64,000 bases of DNA. Source: JAABVY01 sp964496505 (GTDB taxonomy: Bacteria; Zixibacteria; MSB-5A5; JAABVY01). The stretch is taken from the NCBI GenBank assembly GCA_964496505.1, contig CAZBZV010000004.1, positions 1 to 64,000 on the forward strand, read 5' to 3'. Below the pieces are notes generated by a model. The model saw nothing but the letters and a program-made list of their open reading frames with translations, made no database searches and had not been told where the DNA came from. Shown here one piece after another: positions 35,863-43,616 of the stretch (positions within the stretch are counted from its first letter, which is position 1; every line of letters starts with the position of its first letter). The position numbers and the translations under genes were made by a program.

Positions 35863-37484
35863 CAATTCCTGCCTGTCGTCTTTTGATAGTTAATCCATGA
35901 ATCAAGGTGCTCCACGGCGCCGTCATTTATCCAGAAGGCCATCAGGATATCGTCATGCTCGCCTCCGGGGAATCTGTGGAGCTCATCTATGATTATGTCA
36001 GTGATGATTCTGTCATTCTCGGTCTTATAAGGCAGTAAAATCCTGCGGTTCTCGAACTTAACGCCCAGCTTCGGCACGCCCTTGAACTTGTTATTCTTGT
36101 TCTTGCCGGTATGGTGCTTGACTATGGGAACGCCGGTTTCATTAGTCAGCCGCCAGATATCCTGGGCGCCGAAAGCATTCTCTTCGTAATAATGAAATTC
36201 CGGCTTGAATATCCTGTCAAGCCTTTCTACGACCTCAAGCTTCTGTTTTGGAGTCAGGCCGCGTTCTCTGAATAGATGTATGACCTCAATATGCCCGTTG
36301 GGAAGAACACCGGCTGTGATTGATACAAAATATGAGGAATCGCTGGCTTCCGCCGTTTCCTTATCAGTTACAATTGCCGGATCGGTTCCGCGCACTATTC
36401 CGACATAGCGGCTTGAGGGCGTATAGCTTCCGACAACATTTACGGCGCCTTTTGACAGATCTACCCGTATTGGTGCGTACGAAATATCTTCATTTCTGCA
36501 GGCCTCCAGCCATTCCAGTTTGATAAGTGCGGTCTCATCTGAAGTGACTATATTTTGATAGACCAGATTGAAGTTTCGTGTACCGTGGCTATAGCGCTTC
36601 TGGAGGAGGTATTCCATGGGCCGGTTGATCGGATCGAGGCATTTGCCGCGGTTGCCGCGGATTATAACCTTGGCCTTAATCCACAGGCCGTCTTCATCCA
36701 GCTCGGGTGTATCCAATGTGACGAATTCATAATCTTCCGGCTCTTCGATTATGGCCTTATCTATGCGAATATCCCAATGAGCCTGCTTCAGGAAGTGTCC
36801 GTAGAGATCGGCATAATCATATCGCGTACCGATAAATATGACCGATCCGCCTTTGTCCAGGCGCTCTTCGATCGTGGTGTTGTATTTTCTGAGGATTTTC
36901 TTGCGCTCGGTTTCGGAATTGGCGTTATCCTCGGTCACAACGTCGTCCAAAACGATTAGATCATAGCGGCCGCCAGTAATGTTGCCGCCGATTCCTGCCG
37001 CCTTGACGGTGGGATCAGGCAGGTTCTGATCGCGTGCCACCTGAATTTTGGTCTTGGTCCAGTTTCTGACCTCAGTCTCGCCCGCGGCCGGTACATAGAA
37101 ATGCCCGAAATCCTCGATTATTCTGCCATTGTTGCGGAGTTCATTTGAAATAACCTGGAGGTTTTCTTTGGCCTTATCCTCCGTGCCGGATAATAGAAGG
37201 ATTCGAATATTGCGGTTGTAAAGCACCTTCTTTAAGACAAAAATCCGGGCAACAGCGAAGGTCTTTCCGTGGGCCACCGGGGCCAAAACTCCGGCATTTG
37301 GTTTGCGATCGAGAAATTCCAGCCATTCTATCTGGTAGTCTCTGAGTTCGACATGAAGGTAATATTTGGCGAAATACTTCCAGCTGTGATCTGCCAGCCA
37401 GCGCCGGCCCTCGGGGGTTTCGGTCAGAACCTTCTGAAGTTGTTCGATATCAGCATCGGATAATGTATTTTTAGCCTTAGCCAT
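35862..37484 (-). CDS. Terminase large subunit
   Basis: The true start is the ATG at 37484; the frame stays open further upstream only because it overlaps the small-subunit gene. The product has 540 residues. The ATPase part has an A-type loop VLAPVAHGKTFAVA near residue 70 and Walker B LIVLDDVV near 175. The RNase H-like nuclease has GTDPAI near 366, a HYYEENAF acid near 425, and GGEHDDILMAFW near 513, giving the three metal-binding acids. It packages DNA into the prohead with the portal and the small subunit. Confidence 0.93.
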   Translation of the reverse strand: MAKAKNTLSDADIEQLQKVLTETPEGRRWLADHSWKYFAKYYLHVELRDYQIEWLEFLDRKPNAGVLAPVAHGKTFAVARIFVLKKVLYNRNIRILLLSGTEDKAKENLQVISNELRNNGRIIEDFGHFYVPAAGETEVRNWTKTKIQVARDQNLPDPTVKAAGIGGNITGGRYDLIVLDDVVTEDNANSETERKKILRKYNTTIEERLDKGGSVIFIGTRYDYADLYGHFLKQAHWDIRIDKAIIEEPEDYEFVTLDTPELDEDGLWIKAKVIIRGNRGKCLDPINRPMEYLLQKRYSHGTRNFNLVYQNIVTSDETALIKLEWLEACRNEDISYAPIRVDLSKGAVNVVGSYTPSSRYVGIVRGTDPAIVTDKETAEASDSSYFVSITAGVLPNGHIEVIHLFRERGLTPKQKLEVVERLDRIFKPEFHYYEENAFGAQDIWRLTNETGVPIVKHHTGKNKNNKFKGVPKLGVKFENRRILLPYKTENDRIITDIIIDELHRFPGGEHDDILMAFWINDGAVEHLDSWINYQKTTGRN

Positions 37485-37485
37485 T

Positions 37486-38058
37486 TCATGCTTTATCCGC
37501 AAGTCTATCGGCGATTGCGTCTCCAAGAGCCTTGGCGTTGAAATCGCCGAGTTTGTCGGTAAGTGTGGACAGGAATTTGCGGAGATCCTCGTTATCGGCA
37601 GACTGAGCAGGAGCAGAAGAGTTATCAGGACGGGAGTCAGCTTCGCCTTCCAGGAATTTGATAAGGCGCTCGAGCATGGATAATGACTTGATGCCGAGAG
37701 GGAGCTCCGGGGCTTTCCCCTGCTCTTTTTGTTTTTTGAGTTCTTTAAGCCAGGAATTAAGGCCCGCGACAACGATAGCCTTATATCCCTCAACGCGTTT
37801 GGCCAGATCGTTGCTGATTTTTTGATCGACTTTTGCATTAGCTTTGGCCTTGATTTCGGAGAGGCGTTTTTCCCATTTATTAATCCGTTTGTAGCGGGCA
37901 ACGGTTTTGTGATGAACCGCGCACTTCCGTGATACTTCCCGGATACTTTGTTGCTCACACCAGACCTGAAACATCCGTTCCTGTTTGGCAGGAGGAATCT
38001 TAACATAGCCCCTATTGCTCGGGCGTTTCTTCTTTTTGCCTTTCTTCTTTCCAGCCAC
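37486..38058 (-). CDS. Terminase small subunit-like protein
   Basis: The product has 190 residues. A very basic N-terminus (KKKGKKKKRPSNRGY) precedes an HTH (QSIREVSRKCAVHHKTVARYKRINKWEKR), typical of small terminases that bind pac or cos sites. A helical oligomerisation part follows, then an Ala/Asp-rich C-terminus. It ends 1 nt before the large subunit. The start has the upstream region of the Mom/tRNA-like element directly before it. Confidence 0.75.
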   Translation of the reverse strand: MAGKKKGKKKKRPSNRGYVKIPPAKQERMFQVWCEQQSIREVSRKCAVHHKTVARYKRINKWEKRLSEIKAKANAKVDQKISNDLAKRVEGYKAIVVAGLNSWLKELKKQKEQGKAPELPLGIKSLSMLERLIKFLEGEADSRPDNSSAPAQSADNEDLRKFLSTLTDKLGDFNAKALGDAIADRLADKA

Positions 38059-38062
38059 ACAG

Positions 38063-38782
38063 TTACAGCCTCACATCCTGTCTTGTATTTTGGAGCGCAG
38101 GGGTCGGAGTCGAACCGCCTTCTCCCGGCTGGAAGCCGGGCGCATCAGCACTAATGCTTCCTGCGCGTGATTTCTTTGGATATGGCTTATCAGATAATTG
38201 CGACAATTTGTCTCGCATTTCTTTATCAAGTGGCATCAGGTATTTGTATTTACCGGTGCCTACTACAACTCTTGCTTTAGGATCGATGTGCTTTCTGAGC
38301 CAGGCAATGCCGCATTTGCCGTACCGGCTCCCGATTGTCCTGCGGTGCTTCAGCTGGCCGAAAAGCATAATGCCGCGTTCAAACGCATGCTCTCCGACAT
38401 ATTTCCAGTTTCCGGCCTGATATATAGCTCCGATATGGCCCTCATTGGAATCTGCATATGAGACGACCAGGCGGGTTCCTGGGCAATGTTTCTTGAGCAT
38501 CTTCAGACTAATGGAAATGATCTTCGTTACCGGGGATTTATGTTTATCCAGGGCCACGCGTACAAGCTCACATACTTCTGTCATTTTGAGCCCGTAGGGT
38601 CTGCCGATATATTGACATGCGCCGAGGTTGAAGATCACGGCGCCGATAAATCTGCCATTTTCCCACACGCCGATCTTGACCGTTTTGCAGGATGGCATGG
38701 TTCTTGAATAATGCCAGTGCTTGACCGCGTATTCAGCCGCTTTATAACTGCACCAGTCTAATTTCAGATCTACTTTCTGCAT
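38063..38782 (-). CDS. Mom-like DNA modification protein (GNAT fold)
   Basis: The product has 239 residues. It matches Mu Mom and its relatives, which add a carbamoylmethyl-type group to adenine: GVWENGRFIGAVIFNLGACQYIGRPYGLKMTEVCELVRVAL, VTKIISISLKMLKKHCPGTRLVVSYADSNEGHIGAIYQAGNWKYVGE. Modification would protect phage DNA from restriction. The last 30 residues (SISADAPGFQPGEGGSTPTPAL) are encoded within a tRNA-like sequence and may be a by-product of it. The gene overlaps the ParB-like gene upstream by 13 bp. Confidence 0.82.
   Translation of the reverse strand: MQKVDLKLDWCSYKAAEYAVKHWHYSRTMPSCKTVKIGVWENGRFIGAVIFNLGACQYIGRPYGLKMTEVCELVRVALDKHKSPVTKIISISLKMLKKHCPGTRLVVSYADSNEGHIGAIYQAGNWKYVGEHAFERGIMLFGQLKHRRTIGSRYGKCGIAWLRKHIDPKARVVVGTGKYKYLMPLDKEMRDKLSQLSDKPYPKKSRAGSISADAPGFQPGEGGSTPTPALQNTRQDVRL
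38091..38166 (-). tRNA. tRNA-Gly(UCC)-like sequence overlapping the mom-like gene
   Basis: On the minus strand the 76-nt segment has a perfect 7-bp acceptor (GCGCAGG/CCTGCGC), U73 and an encoded CCA, a 4-bp D-stem (GCAT/ATGC), a perfect 5-bp anticodon stem (CCCGG/CCGGG) and loop CTTCCAG with anticodon TCC, plus a TTCGACT T-loop. U73 fits bacterial tRNA-Gly. The T-stem has one mismatch and one extra base beside it, so activity is uncertain. It overlaps the 3' end of the Mom-like coding frame, in the same strand. Confidence 0.55.
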
Positions 38783-39285
38783 GGCGTAAACTCATGTCCA
38801 CAATTCGGGCAGACAATCGGCTCCTTTTCATCAAGTCTGTCCTGTTCATCTTCTGAAGCAGGCTTAAATATCTCTGGCTCTGGAATTGTGACTTCCAGAA
38901 GGTCCAGGCCTACGATTTCCGCCAATTCTCCAACTTCGACATTCAATGCCTGAAGAATAGGCCGAGCTTCCGGCGTAAATTCTCCGGCTATCTGGGGATT
39001 GTTCAGTGTAAAGAAAATCGCATCTTCGGTCTTCTGATCTACATCGATGATCTTGACCGGCGCCGTCTTTCGTCCTTCCTCAAGTAGAATATCACAGCGT
39101 TGGTGGCCGCTTACGATGTGATTGGTGCGTTTGTTGACGATAATGTCATCCAAAAGGCCAAACTTCTTGAGACTGCCCTTCAAAGCAGCTTTCGCCTCAT
39201 CTGAGATGAAGCGGGTTTCGGCCTGTTGTGGATGCGGTTTTAATTTCTTCAAAGACATTCTTTTAATCTCGTATTGGGATTTCAT
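38770..39285 (-). CDS. ParB-like nuclease-domain protein with zinc ribbon
   Basis: The product has 171 residues. The N-terminal 100 residues are a ParB/Srx-type domain (KKLKPHPQQAETRF, LKKFGLLDDIIVNKRTNHIVSGHQRCDILLEEG), where GHQRxxxLxxxG is the conserved core. The C-terminus is a four-cysteine-type ribbon (CPNCGHEFTPC). In many phages such proteins occur beside Mom-like or methyltransferase genes, and their role in modification or regulation is unsettled. It overlaps the Mom-like gene by 13 bp. Confidence 0.75.
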   Translation of the reverse strand: MKSQYEIKRMSLKKLKPHPQQAETRFISDEAKAALKGSLKKFGLLDDIIVNKRTNHIVSGHQRCDILLEEGRKTAPVKIIDVDQKTEDAIFFTLNNPQIAGEFTPEARPILQALNVEVGELAEIVGLDLLEVTIPEPEIFKPASEDEQDRLDEKEPIVCPNCGHEFTPCRK

Positions 39286-39429
39286 CGAAGTGCCCTCTCC
39301 GGCGGGACCTCTTCCGGTAAAGTGAGAATCAATCTCTGTCGATCTCTTTACCGGGAGTAGCAGGTTCGCCTGTGGCCGCGCTCCAACGCGGTCGGTTGGA
39401 GAGATGCACCTCTCCGACTTACTCCCTGA
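39286..39429 (-). other. Leader region with three stem-loops
   Basis: On the minus strand this 144-bp gap before the ParB-like gene contains a 9-bp stem ccggtaaag/ctttaccgg (39314-39322, 39346-39354), a ccgcg/cgcgg hairpin, and a ggagag/ctctcc hairpin next to the stop of the secreted-protein gene. None has a minus-strand T-run, so they look like mRNA structure, not terminators. Function unknown. Confidence 0.4.
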
Positions 39430-40068
39430 TTATTTATCTATTTCGAGTTCATAAACTCTGAAAAAGCTGTACCAGCCCTCATATACGAAGCCCTGTTTGG
39501 TCTTCAATCCGTTGACATAGATTGTCATGCGCTCGCCTTCATACATTCCGTCTTTGCCGGGGCGGTAGGAATCGTCGCCGTAAAAGGGTGCAAACCACAT
39601 CTTCCCTTCTTTCTGGACGACATATAATCCGCAGCATAATCCGGAAGGATCGCGCATGCTTATTAGGTCAAGGGGCTTCAATGGGCGTGTACTATCGCCG
39701 TAATCAACTGTGATATCGGCGCCATAAATAAAATTGCACCAGCGATTTTTCCAGAATAACTGGTCTTCGACAGATGATATCCATTCGAATTCCTGTTTGA
39801 TGGTGTCAGGGCCTTCAAATATCTCTCTTGCCAGGTCATAAGCAGAATCACCGGCAATTTGATATTGCCAGTCGTAGCTCACAATGAGAGAGTCACCATT
39901 AACGACTTCCCATTTGTAGCCTTCAGCGCATTTAGTGACTTTGCCGAAAATGTAGGTTGTGTCGAATTTGTCGGAGATTTCGGTCTTGAGATATACGTCT
40001 TTGGCGGAGATTGGTGTCAGGCTCAGAAGTATTGCTATCGCCAGTATCAGAGTCATTGCCTTCTTCAT
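39430..40068 (-). CDS. Secreted protein, unknown function
   Basis: The product has 212 residues with a signal peptide at 1-22 (MKKAMTLILAIAILLSLTPISA). The mature part has many aromatic residues, the DWQYQIAGDSAYDLAREIFEG and DLISMRDPSGLCCGLYVV segments, and no known motif. It is the first gene after the candidate early/late junction repeat and precedes the ParB-like and Mom-like genes. An exported protein at this site may be a lysogenic conversion or exclusion factor. Function not known. Confidence 0.55.
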   Translation of the reverse strand: MKKAMTLILAIAILLSLTPISAKDVYLKTEISDKFDTTYIFGKVTKCAEGYKWEVVNGDSLIVSYDWQYQIAGDSAYDLAREIFEGPDTIKQEFEWISSVEDQLFWKNRWCNFIYGADITVDYGDSTRPLKPLDLISMRDPSGLCCGLYVVQKEGKMWFAPFYGDDSYRPGKDGMYEGERMTIYVNGLKTKQGFVYEGWYSFFRVYELEIDK

Positions 40069-40204
40069 ACATTCCCTCCGGGGTTAACGACCAAGTGCGG
40101 GTGGCTAATCCCGCACCGGTCTCTTTTCCCTGCAAAAACAAAAAGTGAGGTGATTCACTTTGTCTGAAGGCAAAATGATTAAATGTTGAGAGGGTTACAA
40201 TGGG

Positions 40205-40248
40205 TTTTGTCCATCTTTGGGGGAAATTTTGTCCATCTTTGGGGGAAA
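40205..40248. repeat. Perfect 22-bp tandem repeat x2, candidate operator
   Basis: Two adjacent, identical 22-bp copies, each built from ttttgtccatc plus tttgggggaaa. They lie between the small HTH gene (40275-40448) and the secreted-protein start at 40068, in the only sizeable gap at the early/late junction. This is where a late promoter activator would bind. Confidence 0.6.
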
Positions 40249-40274
40249 TAATACTATTAATTCATTGAACGATA

Positions 40275-40448
40275 CTATCTTCTGCCATAGACAATATTTT
40301 CAATGGATTTTGGGGATAAATCGTATTCTCCGGCCAATTTTTCTATAACTGACGCCGCCTGCCTTTTACCCTTCTCTTTGAGGCGATAATATTTCTGCCG
40401 GATTTCTTGATTTCTTTTCTGCACATATGGATTAGGCTTCCCTGCCAT
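40275..40448 (-). CDS. Small HTH-like phage regulator
   Basis: This 57-residue gene has an ATG at 40448 and stop TAG at 40275-40277. The sequence (MAGKPNPYVQKRNQEIRQKY...KRQAASVIEKLAGEYDLSPKSIENIVYGRR) has a basic helix followed by a helix-turn-helix with the recognition part LSPKSIENIVYG, a pattern seen in small phage regulators. It lies just before the tandem 22-bp repeat, so it could be the late-gene activator. No named family assigned. Confidence 0.68.
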   Translation of the reverse strand: MAGKPNPYVQKRNQEIRQKYYRLKEKGKRQAASVIEKLAGEYDLSPKSIENIVYGRR

Positions 40449-40509
40449 ACACAGACCTCTTATCTTAGAATGCTCTCCACTGTGAATATATTATGTTCTT
40501 CATTATCCA

Positions 40510-40803
40510 TCAATGATTTCTGTCTCTGCCGGACTCTACCGGTACAATGCAATCGCCTTTGAATTTCGCCCCCGGAATTTGTTTCGCAGGCTTGGGCTTC
40601 GGTATCTGAAGGGCCTTGATTGTGTCTTCTATGGTCTCGGCTTCGACCTCACGTATGCGCCTTTCTATCTCTTCCTTTTTGAACTTCAGGACTGTAATCC
40701 ATTTCTCCTTGGCCTCCGAGTAGGTCATTGTTCCGAAATCTCGGTCATAATAAATGCCTGCCGAATTCACGTACCAGCGTCTTTCATCCTGCAAATTCGC
40801 CAT
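40510..40803 (-). CDS. Small protein, unknown function
   Basis: The product has 97 residues, helical and charged in the middle (EAKEKWITVLKFKKEEIERRIREVEAETIEDTIKAL). It starts directly at the stop of the RusA-like gene. No family recognised. It belongs to the early/replication operon by position and strand. Confidence 0.6.
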   Translation of the reverse strand: MANLQDERRWYVNSAGIYYDRDFGTMTYSEAKEKWITVLKFKKEEIERRIREVEAETIEDTIKALQIPKPKPAKQIPGAKFKGDCIVPVESGRDRNH

Positions 40804-41208
40804 CTATACCTCCTCCACTCTTATCAGCGCCCCCGGTTTCTGCCCGGGCTGAACGTACGCTTTGAATGATCCACCATCAGCAACTATAAAGCGATCGTCC
40901 GTCCAGAGGACCTTGTTTAAAGCATCCTCGGTTCCTTTGATCAGGTTATTTAGATCACCCTCGGTTGGCACACAAGGAAATCTCCATTTCGGTTTCTTGG
41001 GCCGCGGTAAATAAAACATGAATGCAACCCTGAGGAATACCCCGGCCGGGATCGGTCTCTTCTTCCAGTGCCGTTTCGCGTAATCCCGGCAAAACTCCTT
41101 CCAGGCCGCGGCGCCGGCATGATAATTTGATACAAAACCATGACCGAAGTTTCGAGGCCTTTGTTGCGGCCGCGGCCAGCCCTCGATTTTGAACGTCAGG
41201 AGCTCCAT
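40804..41208 (-). CDS. RusA-like Holliday junction resolvase
   Basis: The product has 134 residues, typical for RusA. The key motif is PTEGDLNNLIKGTEDALNKVLWTDDRFIV (about residues 80-110), matching P-x-x-D-x-x-N-x-x-K-x-x-x-DAL and the downstream DD pair, with the metal-binding acids in place. The N-terminus PRPQQRPR is also common. It would cut branched DNA during phage recombination or before packaging. It overlaps the preceding small gene by one base (TAATG). Confidence 0.85.
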   Translation of the reverse strand: MELLTFKIEGWPRPQQRPRNFGHGFVSNYHAGAAAWKEFCRDYAKRHWKKRPIPAGVFLRVAFMFYLPRPKKPKWRFPCVPTEGDLNNLIKGTEDALNKVLWTDDRFIVADGGSFKAYVQPGQKPGALIRVEEV

Positions 41209-41375
41209 TAGGCCTTATACTTCTTCACGGTTTCGAGGATGATCTCATCCGGATGACAGGCCAGCTCCGAAAAGGCGCATTTGATCACCTCCTTCACCTG
41301 GGCGATATCCAGGTTCTTTGCCCCGCCTTCATTTAAGGTCACCTTCTTTGCAAATTCATTTAAATCGATTGCCAT
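41208..41375 (-). CDS. Small protein between RusA and a leader hairpin
   Basis: A 55-residue gene with ATG at 41375 and TAA at 41208-41210, overlapping the RusA-like start. The product (MAIDLNEFAKKVTLNEGGAK...VKEVIKCAFSELACHPDEIILETVKKYKA) is helical and acidic at the start. Genes of this type are common in phage replication operons; I recall no assigned role. AAGGAC is the probable ribosome site. Confidence 0.62.
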   Translation of the reverse strand: MAIDLNEFAKKVTLNEGGAKNLDIAQVKEVIKCAFSELACHPDEIILETVKKYKA

Positions 41376-41391
41376 CTTCAGGTCCTTTCTC

Positions 41392-41427
41392 AGAGCGGCC
41401 GGGGTCTGGCCGACCGCTCTTTTTTTG
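41392..41427 (+). terminator. Stem-loop with plus-strand T-run, before a minus-strand gene
   Basis: Stem agagcgg (41392-41398) / ccgctct (41414-41420) plus inner cc/gg, followed on the plus strand by a T8 run. It looks like an intrinsic terminator for plus-strand transcripts, yet all nearby genes are on the minus strand, where it forms a hairpin just before the ribosome site of the gene at 41375. See findings. Confidence 0.6.
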
Positions 41428-41513
41428 ACATCGTCATTTGATAGTGATCTTTGTTAACACTCACACCTGTCGGTGCTAATAAAACGAAAGTGGATTACTT
41501 CTTACGCGAGGTA

Positions 41514-41909
41514 CTATTCCATCGCATCACCTCCTTCGGGTTCGATCTCAACGTTTGTGAGTACGCAGGAATATCTGGCCAGAATATTAAGCTGCTCTTT
41601 GGTCAATTCGGTTTGACCAGGCAGAACAGGCTTTCCTTCATGCTCGAGTATCCTTATCCAGCCTTCACGGACTGGCATTAGAATCATCGTCTTTGGTGAT
41701 GCAGAAGCCAGATCGATACCGGTTATCGGGCTATAGCATTCACAATTGAGTGTCTCCAGCCACTCCCTCTGGAAATATTTCAGCTTGATTCCAAAGAAGT
41801 CCTCAAGAAACATTGGCAGACCATCAGGCCCTTGGTAATTCCTTGTTGCCAACTGCATTTCCTGTCTGTGTTCCGGCGTAAATTCGTATTTCCCAGGATT
41901 ATCCGGCAT
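41514..41909 (-). CDS. Hypothetical phage protein
   Basis: The product has 131 residues with no known motif. Visible features are YFQREWLETLNC and NILARYSCVLTNVEIEPEGGD. It overlaps the DnaC-like gene by 11 bp, so it is part of the replication unit. Function not known. Confidence 0.55.
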   Translation of the reverse strand: MPDNPGKYEFTPEHRQEMQLATRNYQGPDGLPMFLEDFFGIKLKYFQREWLETLNCECYSPITGIDLASASPKTMILMPVREGWIRILEHEGKPVLPGQTELTKEQLNILARYSCVLTNVEIEPEGGDAME

Positions 41910-42711
41910 TGTTTTCTCCTCTCATGCTTTTCCCGCCGACGACAAACGCATCGAACATCCAGTCTCGATCGCGAAAGAGATCCACAACCCGGCCCCAGAC
42001 TGGATGCTTCTGAATCTTGGGCTCTCTTAAATCCATATTGGTTGTGATAAAAGTCGGCAGGCGGTTGTCATAACGATAAGACAGAATATCCTCAAAGCGG
42101 TTATTGGCGTATTCTACTTCATATGTCCGGCCGAAGTCATCAATAATCAGGTAGTGCTTTTTCTCGATTTCCTCCACCAGCTCTCTCTTACTCGGATCCA
42201 TAATCAGGGTATAGAGGCGGCTGGTGCGGATAGTTCGAATATGCGGGGGCCTAATCCTGCAATTGCTTTTTGTCAAAAGCTGTTCGGCGATATATCGCAT
42301 CATGGTCGTTTTACCGGTGCCGTAATCTCCGGCCAGGACAAGGCCTTTCCGCCCGGAGTCCAAAAGTTGGGTGACACAGGCATCGAGTTTATCCTTGTGC
42401 CTGATCTGCCTGAAATCGCAGGGCAGATATTTTCCGCCGACGCCGATGTTAAGCAAATGGATATTGACGGCACACCGCGGCAACCTGCCCGTATCTTTCA
42501 GGTGCTTTATTAACTCCGGCCTCTTTCTAAACTGATGGAACTGGAATACGCATTTTCCGCCGTTCTCAATGGGTAAGGGAAACGCGGCCAGCGGTACGGT
42601 CTCTGAGCGTGTCCCGTTGTCGGATGGATAGTAGATTATCGAGCCGGAATCAGACGGCTGACTGACCATCTCTTCCAGCAAAGTCGCCAGTTTTCTGAAA
42701 TCCAATTGCAT
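41899..42711 (-). CDS. DnaC/IstB-like helicase loader ATPase
   Basis: The product has 270 residues from the ATG at 42711 (the frame begins one codon earlier at a GTG). An AAA+ core contains Walker A GLVLAGDYGTGKTTMMRYIAEQLL near residue 130 and Walker B HYLIIDDFGRTYE near 185, then FITTNMDL (sensor 1) and a last helix. This is the layout of DnaC/DnaI-type loaders that place replicative helicase on phage origins. The adjacent gene upstream encodes the likely initiator. No helicase gene is recognised in the window, so it probably loads the host DnaB. Confidence 0.8.
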   Translation of the reverse strand: MQLDFRKLATLLEEMVSQPSDSGSIIYYPSDNGTRSETVPLAAFPLPIENGGKCVFQFHQFRKRPELIKHLKDTGRLPRCAVNIHLLNIGVGGKYLPCDFRQIRHKDKLDACVTQLLDSGRKGLVLAGDYGTGKTTMMRYIAEQLLTKSNCRIRPPHIRTIRTSRLYTLIMDPSKRELVEEIEKKHYLIIDDFGRTYEVEYANNRFEDILSYRYDNRLPTFITTNMDLREPKIQKHPVWGRVVDLFRDRDWMFDAFVVGGKSMRGENNAG

Positions 42712-43606
42712 CACCTAAAGTCCTCATATCTGTCTGGAGTCTGTCAAATTTCTCTCTCAACTTTTTTCCCGATAAAATATTCGGCGCCCAACAAAATTTA
42801 TTCTTCCCCCTGGGCTCGTTATCCGCCTGGGAAAAACGAATAATATCCTCAACATCAATCAGTTTGCGCTTGTCCAATCTGACCATCTTATCGATTGCAT
42901 CTGCTGTGTCCGTCAGCCAGTCCGGAGATCTGACTTTCGGATAAGTTCGATCCGGCTTATTCTCAAATATCAGGTCTGCAAAGATTTTGGTTATCCGCAC
43001 GACTTCCGGGTGGTATTCCTTCAAGGGCTTCCGTTTCACTTTCCCTTTGCCTTTGGGAGAATTTTTATTAGAGTCGGATGCGTCAGCATTCGACAATATA
43101 TTCTCTGTATCTGTATTAGTCTCTGTTTCTGTCTCTGTGCTTCGAATGGTATCTGAATAGTCTTCGGATACTATCGGAGCACCATTCGAAGGCCATTCGA
43201 ATGGTATTTCAAACCCGTAATACTGACAATACTTTACGACGATTTCCGATTTGGGAAGGCCTTTTAGGATGTTTTGGATGCAGGTTCTGTGATTTTGGTT
43301 ATTCGGATTATAGGTAGGCTCGAATTTGAGCCCGTTCCTGATCCATAAAATGTTGTCCTGATAGTATACCCAATGGTATTCGGATAGTATTCGAATACTA
43401 TTCTTAACCTCTTCTAATGTCATTCCGGTTTGCTCCGAGAGTGTGACCAGGCATCCGGTATCACAGTAGAAGATATGAGCCATATTGGTTAGCCTGGTCA
43501 TTTTGAGCATAGTTAGAAGCTGCTTTGCATCCCTCGGAAGATTCCGGAACTGAGAATCATCAAACATGATGCAGTAATTTGATCTGTATGGCCCGCGATC
43601 TTGCAT
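42650..43606 (-). CDS. Replication initiator-like protein (winged helix)
   Basis: The product has 318 residues. The N-terminal 110 residues form a winged-helix-like unit (LPRDAKQLLTMLKMTRLTNM, CLVTLSEQTGMTLEEVKNSIRILSEYHWVYYQDNILWI), as in phage O-type and DnaD-like initiators. A threonine/glutamate repeat (TETETETNTDTEN) and a basic GKGKVKRKPLKEY linker follow, then a helical C-terminus. It overlaps the loader gene by 62 bp. Iteron-like DNA repeats lie inside the coding region, as in lambda O. Confidence 0.68.
   Translation of the reverse strand: MQDRGPYRSNYCIMFDDSQFRNLPRDAKQLLTMLKMTRLTNMAHIFYCDTGCLVTLSEQTGMTLEEVKNSIRILSEYHWVYYQDNILWIRNGLKFEPTYNPNNQNHRTCIQNILKGLPKSEIVVKYCQYYGFEIPFEWPSNGAPIVSEDYSDTIRSTETETETNTDTENILSNADASDSNKNSPKGKGKVKRKPLKEYHPEVVRITKIFADLIFENKPDRTYPKVRSPDWLTDTADAIDKMVRLDKRKLIDVEDIIRFSQADNEPRGKNKFCWAPNILSGKKLREKFDRLQTDMRTLGDAIGFQKTGDFAGRDGQSAV
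43141..43401. repeat. Iteron-like 12-bp repeats, candidate replication origin
   Basis: Five full-length sites fit TTCGRATRSTAT or TTCGAATACTAT (43141-43152, 43163-43174, 43196-43207, 43379-43390, 43390-43401), and an inverted 10-bp match lies at 43181-43190. The last pair forms an 18-bp perfect palindrome at 43384-43401. They fall in two clusters inside the putative initiator gene. Iterons within an initiator gene are the lambda arrangement. Confidence 0.62.
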
Positions 43607-43616
43607 ATCTCTCCCC

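Noticed and set aside
35862..38060. A 732-residue reading frame for the terminase
   Set aside because: The first 192 codons only overlap the small-subunit gene in another frame; the real start is the ATG at 37484 just after the small-subunit stop.
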